Assembly: GCA_017379255.1 (NCBI GenBank)
Contig: JAFNWZ010000301.1
Location: forward strand, 1-8,027
From: Akkermansia sp.
GTDB lineage: Bacteria; Verrucomicrobiota; Verrucomicrobiia; Verrucomicrobiales; Akkermansiaceae
Length of the DNA: 8,027 bases
Direction of reading: 5' to 3'
Shown here: positions 1-6,179 of the stretch, in pieces
Layout: each line of letters begins with the position of its first letter
How positions within the stretch are numbered: the stretch's first letter is position 1
Notes under the pieces: model-generated
The model's database searches: none
What the model saw: the letters and a program-made list of their open reading frames with translations, nothing else
What the model was told of the DNA's origin: nothing
Position numbers and translations under genes: made by a program

Positions 1-138
1 ATTTACCCGGGGTTCCGCCGCTAACGCGGCTCCACCCCGCGCTACTTTATACCGCCCTGACGGGCTCAAAAATCCGCGCACTCCGCGCGCCAGAATAGAC
101 CGATAAATTACAATCTACGAAACTTTGGGACACATGTG
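1..138. mobile_element. End of a hairpin-rich MITE-like repeat (copy A), truncated by the window edge
   Basis: This stretch matches the right part of the complete element at 3074-3496. Both hold a CGGGGT...ACCCCG hairpin (8-39), a second small hairpin (54-65), a GC-rich palindrome (75-89), then ATAAATTACAATCT and the terminal sequence GAAACTTTGGGACACATGTG ending at 138. Positions 100-138 are an exact 39-base reverse complement of 3074-3112, the left end of the other copy. No coding region is visible. The other end lies outside the window. The boundary at 138 is inferred from the well-defined boundary of the second copy. Confidence 0.75.
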
Positions 139-226
139 GTTTCAAACGCGGGGTGTACACACAGTAACTCTATCCTACTACCAGCAGATTTGAAACACGC
201 CTGTTTCCTGCTGCCACAATACCCGC

Positions 227-254
227 TTGATTTTATGGTGCAGGGCAGTAGAAT
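227..254 (+). promoter_or_regulatory. Putative htpG promoter
   Basis: TTGATT (227-232) and TAGAAT (249-254) are separated by 16 bases and resemble a sigma-70 promoter. Transcription would start near 261 and give a leader of about 23 nt. No Shine-Dalgarno sequence lies at normal spacing before the ATG; the only purine run (AAGGGG, 255-260) is too far upstream. The downstream context of the -10 box (TAGAATA then GGGGCAAAC) resembles that of the first pilT gene. Confidence 0.45.
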
Positions 255-283
255 AAGGGGCAAACTTCATTATAAACGCAACT

Positions 284-2125
284 ATGGCAAATATGCATCA
301 GTTCCAGACGGAGGTCCGGCAGCTGCTGGACATTGTGATTCATGCATTTTACAGCGACCGCGAGGTCTTTGTGCGCGAGCTGGTTTCCAATGCTTCCGAC
401 GCATTGGAGAAACTGCGCCTCAAGCAGCTTACCCAGACTGATATCTACGAACCGGAGCGTGAGCTGCGCATCACCATTACCACCGATGAGGAAGCCGGCA
501 CGCTTACCATTGCCGATAGCGGTATCGGCATGACGCAGGAGGAAGTGGTGGAGTTCCTTGGCACGATTGCCCACTCCGGCACCAAGAAGTTCCTGGAGGC
601 CATGAAGGAGACCAAGGGCGGCACGCAGGACCTCATCGGCCAGTTCGGTGTGGGCTTCTACAGCGTGTTCATGGCCGCGGACAAGGTGGAGGTGACCACC
701 CGCTCCTGGCAGCCGGATGCCACCCCGGTGAAGTGGGTGAGCGATGGTCAGGAAGGATATGAACTGGCCGAAGCTGCCGCTGACGCTCCGCGCGGCACGA
801 GCATCCTCATCCACCTGAAGGAGGATGCAAAGAACTTTGCCAAGGGTGACCACACGCGCTACATCCTTTCCAAGTACAGCAACTTCGTGGGCTTCCCCAT
901 TGATTTCAACGGCGAGCACCTCAACACGGTGCAGGCTATCTGGATGAAGAGCAAGAAGGACGTGAAGCCGGAGGAATACGAGGGCTTCTACCAGTTCATT
1001 GCCCACACAGAGAGCAAGCCGCTGAGCTACATGCATTTCAGTGCCGATGCCCCCATCGTGCTCAACTCCGTGCTCTTTGTGCCGGAGGAGAATCCGGAGG
1101 CCATGGGCTTCGGCCGTTGCGAGCCGATGGTGTCGCTCTACTGCCACAAGGTGCTCATTGACAGCAAGCCCGAGAAGCTGCTGCCGGAGTGGCTGCGTTT
1201 CCTGGCCGGTGTGGTGGACAGCGAAGACCTGCCGCTCAATATCTCCCGCGAGATGCTGCAGGACAACTCCCTGCTGCGCAAGGTGTCCGGTATCATCACC
1301 AAGCGTTTTATCAAGCATCTGGAAGGCGTGGCTAAGAATGAGACCGAAACCTACGAGAAATTCTGGCGCACCTTCTCCCGCTATATCAAGGAAGGCGTCG
1401 TGACCAGTTGGGAACACAAGGATGCCCTGGGCAAGCTGCTGCGCTTTGAATCCACCTTCACCGAGCCCGGCAAGCTCACCAGCTTCGAGGACTATGTGTC
1501 CCGCATGAAGGAGAACCAGAAAGATATCTACGTTCTCTACGGTGCCAGCCGCAGCCAGCTGGAGAATTCGCCCTATCTGGATGCGCTGAAGGCCCGCGGT
1601 TTCGAGGTGGGCTTCTTCACCGAAGGCGGCGACCAGTTCGTGGTGGAAAGCCTCATGAAGTTCGGAGAGAAGGAAATCAAGTCCATCGACCGTGCCGGGT
1701 TGGAACTGCCCCCGCTGGAAGCCCAGCCCGACCAGCCCGGTCTGGATGAGGCGGAAGCCGAGGGACTGACCACCTGGGTGAGCGAGACATTCAAGGAGCG
1801 TTTCTCCAAGGTAAGCACCAGCGACCGCGTGACCAGCGCCCCGGCCATTGCCCTGCAGGGTGAAGGGGATATTTCTCCGGAAATCAAGGCCTATCTCCGT
1901 GCCATGGGGCAGGAAATCCCCGAAACGCACCCGGATATTGCCTTCAACCCGCACAACCCGATTGTGATGAAGCTGGCCGAGCTGCGCACGCAGGATGAAG
2001 CCCTCGCAACGCTGCTTGCTGACCAGCTTATCAACACTGCGCTGCTGCGCGCCGGCATGCTCGATGACCCCGCCAAGCTGGCGGATAATTCCCAGACCCT
2101 GCTGGAGAAGCTGTTGAACAAGTAA
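284..2125 (+). CDS. htpG: HtpG, Hsp90-family ATP-dependent molecular chaperone
   Basis: This is a cytosolic homodimeric chaperone that uses ATP hydrolysis to remodel client proteins. The 613 residues are close to the usual bacterial length of about 620-640. The N-terminal GHKL ATPase domain shows RELVSNASDA (catalytic-type E32, N36), DSGIGM (78-83), GTIAHSGTKKF (93-103) and the lid/P-loop-like GQFGVGFYS (119-127). The middle domain carries LPLNISREML (316-325), with the conserved Arg322 that contacts the ATP gamma-phosphate in the family. The C-terminal third (from about 495) matches the dimerisation domain, with NPHNPIVMKL at 555-564. It lacks the MEEVD tail of eukaryotic Hsp90, as expected. 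The ATG at 284 is chosen because the family begins a few residues before FQTEV; ATG 293 is the only close alternative. The gene stands alone, with its own putative promoter and a terminator hairpin downstream. Identity is certain; clients are unknown. Confidence 0.97.
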   Translation: MANMHQFQTEVRQLLDIVIHAFYSDREVFVRELVSNASDALEKLRLKQLTQTDIYEPERELRITITTDEEAGTLTIADSGIGMTQEEVVEFLGTIAHSGTKKFLEAMKETKGGTQDLIGQFGVGFYSVFMAADKVEVTTRSWQPDATPVKWVSDGQEGYELAEAAADAPRGTSILIHLKEDAKNFAKGDHTRYILSKYSNFVGFPIDFNGEHLNTVQAIWMKSKKDVKPEEYEGFYQFIAHTESKPLSYMHFSADAPIVLNSVLFVPEENPEAMGFGRCEPMVSLYCHKVLIDSKPEKLLPEWLRFLAGVVDSEDLPLNISREMLQDNSLLRKVSGIITKRFIKHLEGVAKNETETYEKFWRTFSRYIKEGVVTSWEHKDALGKLLRFESTFTEPGKLTSFEDYVSRMKENQKDIYVLYGASRSQLENSPYLDALKARGFEVGFFTEGGDQFVVESLMKFGEKEIKSIDRAGLELPPLEAQPDQPGLDEAEAEGLTTWVSETFKERFSKVSTSDRVTSAPAIALQGEGDISPEIKAYLRAMGQEIPETHPDIAFNPHNPIVMKLAELRTQDEALATLLADQLINTALLRAGMLDDPAKLADNSQTLLEKLLNK

Positions 2126-2153
2126 GGCCCAGGTGCATTAAGCATACATCTGA

Positions 2154-2190
2154 CCCCGCTGCGCTTCCATGGTGCAGCGGGGCGGTTCTT
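2154..2190 (+). terminator. Rho-independent-like terminator after htpG
   Basis: CCCCGCTGC (2154-2162) pairs perfectly with GCAGCGGGG (2174-2182) across an 11-nt loop. A modest T-rich stretch (GGTTCTTT) follows on the plus strand. It lies 28 bp after the htpG stop and directly before the stop codon of the convergent transporter gene. On the minus strand the same stem has no T-run, so it should mainly terminate htpG. Confidence 0.7.
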
Positions 2191-2993
2191 TACAGCACCA
2201 GCGCCATAATCAGCATGCCGGTGGCCACGCCGTATATGCTCAGGTGGTGGTGTCCCCAGCGTTCGGCCATGGGCAGCAGTTCATCAAAGGAGATATAGAC
2301 CATGATGCCCGCCACCACGGCAAAGAGAACGGCCAGCAGCGCCGGACTCAGGAAGGGGAGCAGAATCAGCATGCCGACCAGGGCTCCCAGAGGCTCTGCC
2401 AGCCCGGAAAGCAGCGCCCAGCCAAATGCCTTGCGGCGGTTGCCGGTGCCGTAGAGCAGGGGCAGCGCCACCGCTATGCCTTCCGGTACGTTGTGGATAG
2501 CCACAGCCAGGGCGACTGAGGTGGCAATGCCCGTGTTGTCAAAGGCAGAGGCAACCGTGGCTATGCCTTCCGGAAAGTTATGGATGGCAATGGCCAGGGT
2601 AAAGAGCAGGGCTGAGCGTCGCAGTTTGGCATTGCCGGCAAACTCACCTGTGGCTTTCACGCAATCCATGCAGCCCGGGTCGGGGATTTCGTGCGGGTTT
2701 TCGTCTTCGGGAATCAGACGGTCAATGAGGCAGGCCAGCGCCATACCGCCGAAGAAAGCCAGTGTAGTGCCCCATTTGGCGTTTTCTGCCAGCATCCCGC
2801 TGGCCGCGGGCATGAGCTCCATGAAGGAAATATATACCATGACCCCGGCGCTTGCGCCCAGGGCAAAGGTGAGCATGCGGGTATCTGTGCGCCTGACAAA
2901 AAGTGCCAGTGCCGCGCCGATTCCCGTGCTCAGACCCGCCAGCAGGGAAAGCCCCCCGCCCAGCAGCAGATTCTCCTGTATCCCTGTCAGCAT
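2190..2993 (-). CDS. ZIP-family divalent metal transporter (ZupT/GufA-like)
   Basis: This is an inner-membrane transporter expected to import zinc and possibly other divalent metals. The 267 residues are normal for bacterial ZIP proteins and form about eight hydrophobic segments. The diagnostic motifs are present in two consecutive helices: HNFPEG (138-143) and HNVPEG (167-172), which supply the binuclear metal centre in the family. Glu200 in GLAEPLGA lies in the following helix. GVMVYISFMELMP (50-62) and GIMVYISFDELLP (229-241) are near-identical, reflecting the internal repeat of the fold. The loop after helix 3 is short and has a C-x-x-C pair (Cys108, Cys111) next to His101, a possible regulatory metal site; this is inference. 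The ATG at 2991-2993 begins the first helix, as in ZupT. The gene is convergent with htpG and divergent from the pilT pair. A strong promoter sits directly upstream. Exact metal specificity cannot be read from sequence. Confidence 0.93.
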   Translation of the reverse strand: MLTGIQENLLLGGGLSLLAGLSTGIGAALALFVRRTDTRMLTFALGASAGVMVYISFMELMPAASGMLAENAKWGTTLAFFGGMALACLIDRLIPEDENPHEIPDPGCMDCVKATGEFAGNAKLRRSALLFTLAIAIHNFPEGIATVASAFDNTGIATSVALAVAIHNVPEGIAVALPLLYGTGNRRKAFGWALLSGLAEPLGALVGMLILLPFLSPALLAVLFAVVAGIMVYISFDELLPMAERWGHHHLSIYGVATGMLIMALVL

Positions 2994-2999
2994 GCGCGC

Positions 3000-3028
3000 A
3001 GTTTACTCCTGCCTCGTGCTGCTGTCAA
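3000..3028 (-). promoter_or_regulatory. Promoter of the ZIP transporter, predicted to give a leaderless mRNA
   Basis: On the minus strand a perfect TTGACA (3023-3028) is followed by exactly 17 bases and then TAAACT (3000-3005, four of six matches to TATAAT). Only six bases separate the -10 box from the ATG, so the start point would fall on or next to the start codon. No Shine-Dalgarno site can fit. Confidence 0.6.
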
Positions 3029-3064
3029 TTGGAAATTAGAATTATTATTGATTTTCAGTGAGAT

Positions 3065-3073
3065 AATTCTGAT
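3065..3073. repeat. Left 9-bp target-site duplication
   Basis: AATTCTGAT abuts the left end of the element at 3074 and is repeated exactly at 3497-3505, immediately outside the right end. A perfect duplication placed exactly at both termini is the usual mark of transposition. Confidence 0.88.
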
Positions 3074-3136
3074 CACATGTGTCCCAAAGTTTCGTAGATT
3101 GTAATTTATCGGTGAGCGTAGCGAGCGGAATTCATA

Positions 3137-3238
3137 GCCCACGGTAGTGGGCGACAGATGTTAGGCAGGTGCAAGCGTGCGTTAGCACGCGCAGCGCCTG
3201 CTCCAACAAAAAACAAATCAAAACCCGTGATAACGGGT
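3137..3238. repeat. Three hairpins in the left half of copy B
   Basis: GCCCAC/GTGGGC pairs around loop GGTA (3137-3152). GCGTGC/GCACGC pairs around loop GTTA (3175-3190), enclosed by an outer 8-bp arm, 3165-3172 with 3194-3201, containing one G-T wobble. ACCCGT/ACGGGT pairs around loop GATA (3223-3238). All innermost loops are four bases. Their density suggests a structured DNA or RNA; function is unknown. Confidence 0.7.
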
Positions 3239-3422
3239 GACAGAAAGTGATGCTTTATGTTGATGCTTAGCTTTATGCCAACCACTCACTGCGTTCGGGG
3301 TTTAGGTTGTTTTATTGTTTAACCCGGGGTTCTGCGACTTCGTCGCTCCACCCCGCGCTAAAGGCTGCCGTCCTACGGGACTCCAAATTTCGCTCGCTAC
3401 GCTCGCCAATAAATTACAATCT

Positions 3423-3476
3423 TTAGCAGCGTATTGTTAATTAGCTGTGCTACAAGAATTTGAAAGCAATCCTAAT
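3423..3476. other. Extra ~54 bp inside the right inverted repeat of copy B
   Basis: In copy A and in the left arm of copy B, CAATCT is followed after two bases by GAAAC. In the right arm of copy B these two landmarks (ending 3422, starting 3477) are 54 bases apart. The extra bases are AT-rich and have no visible repeat at their edges. They look like a secondary insertion, or a feature marking the right end. Confidence 0.6.
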
Positions 3477-3496
3477 GAAACGTTGGGACACATGTG

Positions 3497-3505
3497 AATT
3501 CTGAT
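3497..3505. repeat. Right 9-bp target-site duplication
   Basis: AATTCTGAT directly follows the right terminal CACATGTG and is identical to 3065-3073. The match stops at exactly nine bases in both directions. Confidence 0.88.
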
Positions 3506-3524
3506 AAGCAGCCAACATTTATGC

Positions 3525-3553
3525 TCGCCATGCCCCGGGAAAGGTGGTAGAGT
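3525..3553 (+). promoter_or_regulatory. Putative promoter of the pilT operon
   Basis: TAGAGT (3548-3553) is a plausible -10 box, with a weak -35 (TCGCCA, 3525-3530) 17 bases upstream. The predicted leader is under 10 nt and has no Shine-Dalgarno site. The stretch from GGTAG to CAAAC is similar to the equivalent region before htpG. The mobile element ends only 28 bp upstream of the -35. Confidence 0.35.
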
Positions 3554-3568
3554 AGGTGTCAAACCGTC

Positions 3569-4981
3569 ATGAGTGATTCTACTTACATCTATGATAATGT
3601 TGGCGAGTACCTGAAGCTGGGCAAAACCATCTACAGTCCCACCATGTACCTGGGGCCGGGGCTTCAGCCGTACTGGTTGAAGGCTGGTGCGTATGAACCA
3701 GTGGCAGAGACAGCCGGTGTGCTGACTGCCGATGATACCCAGAAGCTGGTGGAAAGCTGCACCACCCCGGAGCAGCGCGCTACCCTGGCAGAAAAAGGGG
3801 TGGTTGATTTCATTGCCGATGGGCCTTGCAGCAAGTACCACGCCTATATCTATGCGCAGGCAGAAGGCCCCCTGGTGATTCTGGTGACGCTGCATGTGGA
3901 TGACTACCTGCAGCAGGGTATTGATGCCAAGTGCTCCGATATCCATCTGCCGTCTGCCGTGCCGCCCTCGTGGCGTCGTTTCGGCTCGCTGCTGCCCATG
4001 TGGGAGGGAGCTCCCGCCTTTACTAAGGAAGACTGCCACGCCCTGGTGGACAGCTTCTTGGGTGAAAAGGAATGGGCCCGCCTCAAGGAAATCGGCGATG
4101 TGGACTTTGCCTACCAGAACGAGCGCGGCCGTTACCGCGCCTCCGTTGTGTCCCAGCGCCTGGGCTATGATATCTGCTACCGCATCATCAACAGCCGCGT
4201 GTTCTCGATGAAGGAAATCAACCTGCCCACCGAATACGTGGAACCGCTCACCCGCTTTACCAACGGCCTTATCCTCGTGACGGGTGCCGTGGGCTCGGGC
4301 AAATCCACCACGCTGGCCTCCATCATCGACTTCATTAACAGCGACCGCCACGACCACATCATCACCATGGAAGACCCCATCGAAACGGTGTTTGAATGCA
4401 AGGGCTGCCATGTGAACCAGCGCGAGGTGCACTCCCACACCGAATCCTTTGCCCGCGCCCTGCGCGCCGCCCTCCGCGAAGACCCGGATGTCATCATGGT
4501 GGGTGAAATGCGCAACCTGGAAACCATCTCGCTGGCCCTCTCCGCCGCAGAAACGGGTCACCTGGTGCTGGGCACGCTGCACACCGGTTCTGCCGCCCGC
4601 ACCATTGACCGTATTCTGGATGCATTCCCCGTGGAGGAACAGGACCACATCCGCGTGATGGTGTCCGAATCCCTGCGCGGCGTGTTCTCCCAGCAGCTTG
4701 TGCCCCGCAAGGACGGCAAGGGCCGCGTGATGGCGCTGGAACTGCTGGTCAACAACGCCGCCGTGGCCAACTGTATCCGCGAAGGCAAGACCTTCATGAT
4801 TCCCGGCCTGATTCAGACCGGCAAGAACCTGGGTATGCGCCTGATGGATGACTCCCTGCAGCAGTTGTACAAGGATGGCATCATCTCCGCAGAAGAATGC
4901 CGCGGCCGCGCCACGGACCAGGTGATGATGGAGAAATTCCTCAAGGAAAACCCCGAGCCCGCCGCCCCTGCACAAGCCTGA
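3569..4981 (+). CDS. PilT-family ATPase with a duplicated N-terminal domain
   Basis: This is a secretion/retraction ATPase of the PilT group, expected to act as a hexamer at the cytoplasmic face of a type IV pilus machine. The ATPase core shows Walker A GAVGSGKST (239-247), Asp box EDPIE (268-272), Walker B VIMVGEMR (308-315) with Glu313, and His box TLHTGSA (336-342). The C-terminal NCIREGKTFMI resembles the conserved PilT tail helix. At 470 residues it is about 100 longer than ordinary PilT. The excess is at the N-terminus: residues 28-108 (LGPGLQPYWLKAGAYEPV ... VVDFIADGPCSKY) align with 124-207 (DIHLPSAVPPSWRRFGSLLPM ... DVDFAYQNERGRY), so the N-terminal domain occurs twice, the first copy degenerate. 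Walker A has Ala-Val where PilT normally has Pro-Thr. The gene precedes a canonical pilT by 33 bp. It may be a regulatory or partner subunit; that is inference. Confidence 0.9.
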   Translation: MSDSTYIYDNVGEYLKLGKTIYSPTMYLGPGLQPYWLKAGAYEPVAETAGVLTADDTQKLVESCTTPEQRATLAEKGVVDFIADGPCSKYHAYIYAQAEGPLVILVTLHVDDYLQQGIDAKCSDIHLPSAVPPSWRRFGSLLPMWEGAPAFTKEDCHALVDSFLGEKEWARLKEIGDVDFAYQNERGRYRASVVSQRLGYDICYRIINSRVFSMKEINLPTEYVEPLTRFTNGLILVTGAVGSGKSTTLASIIDFINSDRHDHIITMEDPIETVFECKGCHVNQREVHSHTESFARALRAALREDPDVIMVGEMRNLETISLALSAAETGHLVLGTLHTGSAARTIDRILDAFPVEEQDHIRVMVSESLRGVFSQQLVPRKDGKGRVMALELLVNNAAVANCIREGKTFMIPGLIQTGKNLGMRLMDDSLQQLYKDGIISAEECRGRATDQVMMEKFLKENPEPAAPAQA

Positions 4982-5014
4982 AAAGAATAAATCCCTAACC
5001 CGTTTTTCCCTGAA

Positions 5015-6109
5015 ATGAATAACAAGATTGATGAATTTTTCCAGGCTCTGGTAGACCAGGGCGGTTCTGACCTCCACCTCTCTGAGGGCGAACCCCCGAA
5101 GGTGCGCGTGCATGGCGATGTGACCGCCATCCGTGAAGCACCGCTCACCCACGAGGAGATGATTGAGCTCATGGAACCCATCTGCCCGCCCAAACTCTGG
5201 AAGGAATTCTGCGAGATTGGTGATGCGGACTTCGCGTATGAGATGAACGAGAAATCCCGTTTCCGCTGCAACTACATGAAGCAGCAGCGCGGGTATTGCT
5301 GCGTGTTCCGTCTCATTCCCACCAAGATCCTGACCCTGGAGCAGCTTAACGTGCCGGAGCAGATCAAGCGCTTTGGCGAAATGCGCTCCGGTCTGGTGCT
5401 GGTCACCGGCCCCACCGGTTCCGGTAAATCCACCACGCTGGCTGCACTTATCGACTACATCAACACCAACTTCTCCCGCCACATCATCACGGTGGAAGAA
5501 CCCATCGAATTCGTGCATCCCAGCAAGAAGAGCATCATCACCCAGCGCGAAGTGCCCAACAACTGCCCCTCTTTCGCTGATGGTCTGCGTGCTTCTCTGC
5601 GCGAGGATACCGACATCGTGCTCGTGGGTGAAATGCGCGACCTCGAAACCATCTCGCTGGCACTTACCGCAGCCGAAACCGGCCTGCTCGTGTTCGGCAC
5701 TCTGCACACCAACAACGCCCGTAAGACCGTGGACCGTATCATCGATGTGTTCCCGGCCGAGCAGCAGTCCCAGGCCCGCACCATGCTGGCCGGTTCGCTC
5801 CGCGGCGTGGTGGCCCAGCTGCTCATGAAGCGCTGCGACAAGCCCGGCCGCGTGGCCGTGAACGAAATCCTCTTTGCCACCCCGGCAGTGAGCGCCATCA
5901 TCCGCGAAGGCGCCACCCAGAAACTGGCCGACGTCATCGTGGGCGGCAAGGCCATGGGCATGCAGTTCATGGATGACGCCATCTGGCAGAAGCTCCAGCA
6001 GGGCATGGTCACCCCCGAGGAAGCCTACATGAAAGCCATCGACAAGGCCCGCTTCAAGAACTTCCTGCCCAAGGGCATGGAAACCATCGCCAACGCAGGT
6101 GGAGCTTAA
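5015..6109 (+). CDS. pilT: PilT, type IV pilus retraction ATPase
   Basis: This is a hexameric cytoplasmic ATPase that drives pilus depolymerisation and twitching motility in the family. The 364 residues are standard PilT size. In order it shows the N-terminal domain with SDLHLSEGEPPKVRVHG (18-34) and GDADFAYE (69-76), Walker A GPTGSGKST (132-140), Asp box EEPIEFVH (161-168), Walker B IVLVGEMRDLET (201-212) with Glu206, and His box TLHTNNA (229-235). The late SAIIREGATQ motif matches the PilT C-terminal region. The ATG follows the first pilT-like gene by 33 bp with no promoter in between, so the two are probably co-transcribed. No Shine-Dalgarno site precedes the start. A strong terminator follows the stop. 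No other pilus gene is in the window, so whether pili are made cannot be judged. The core is closely related to the upstream gene, suggesting an old tandem duplication. Confidence 0.95.
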   Translation: MNNKIDEFFQALVDQGGSDLHLSEGEPPKVRVHGDVTAIREAPLTHEEMIELMEPICPPKLWKEFCEIGDADFAYEMNEKSRFRCNYMKQQRGYCCVFRLIPTKILTLEQLNVPEQIKRFGEMRSGLVLVTGPTGSGKSTTLAALIDYINTNFSRHIITVEEPIEFVHPSKKSIITQREVPNNCPSFADGLRASLREDTDIVLVGEMRDLETISLALTAAETGLLVFGTLHTNNARKTVDRIIDVFPAEQQSQARTMLAGSLRGVVAQLLMKRCDKPGRVAVNEILFATPAVSAIIREGATQKLADVIVGGKAMGMQFMDDAIWQKLQQGMVTPEEAYMKAIDKARFKNFLPKGMETIANAGGA

Positions 6110-6138
6110 AGTCATTTTTTGCCTCTGCGCATCAACCG

Positions 6139-6172
6139 CACACCGGAGAGCAAGCTCTCCGGTGTGTTTCCT
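6139..6172 (+). terminator. Rho-independent terminator of the pilT operon
   Basis: CACACCGGAGAG (6139-6150) and CTCTCCGGTGTG (6155-6166) form a perfect 12-bp stem with a CAAG tetraloop. TTTCCTTT follows. It lies 29 bp after the second pilT stop codon. Confidence 0.85.
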
Positions 6173-6179
6173 TTCCTCT

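Larger units (their letters stand above)
3074..3496. mobile_element. 423-bp non-coding MITE-like element with terminal inverted repeats and 9-bp target duplication (copy B)
   Basis: The left end reads CACATGTGTCCCAAAGTTTC and the right end, reverse complemented, CACATGTGTCCCAACGTTTC (19 of 20 identical). The outermost 8 bp, CACATGTG, is itself a palindrome. Farther in, the arms match again: AGATTGTAATTTAT followed by (T/C)GAGCGTAGCGAGCG. The right arm is interrupted by about 54 extra bases (3423-3476). The interior is a row of hairpins: 3137-3152, 3165-3201, 3223-3238, 3325-3355 and 3370-3381. No credible coding region is present, so mobility would need a transposase supplied elsewhere. The element lies between the divergent promoters of the ZIP gene and the first pilT gene; without it their intergenic gap would be about 143 bp. 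The transposase family cannot be named from the ends. Confidence 0.85.

Noticed and set aside
233..1954. 573-residue open frame on the minus strand opposite htpG
   Set aside because: It is antisense to an unmistakable Hsp90 gene and shows no domain or motif of its own.
2476..3104. Plus-strand open frames over the ZIP gene
   Set aside because: The minus frame has transmembrane segments and both HNxPEG motifs; the plus frames are low-complexity shadows.
100..3112. Composite transposon carrying htpG and the ZIP gene
   Set aside because: Copy B has its own complete target duplication, showing it inserted independently. No transposase is present.
3074..3496. Structured regulatory RNA or riboswitch for the pilT operon
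   Set aside because: The target duplication and terminal repeats explain the unit as a mobile element, and a separate promoter candidate lies between it and the gene.
3437..6115. 892-residue open frame on the minus strand opposite the two pilT genes
   Set aside because: It is the antisense shadow of two clear PilT genes with intact Walker motifs, created by GC-rich codon bias. The translation is rich in His, Gly and Val and resembles no family.
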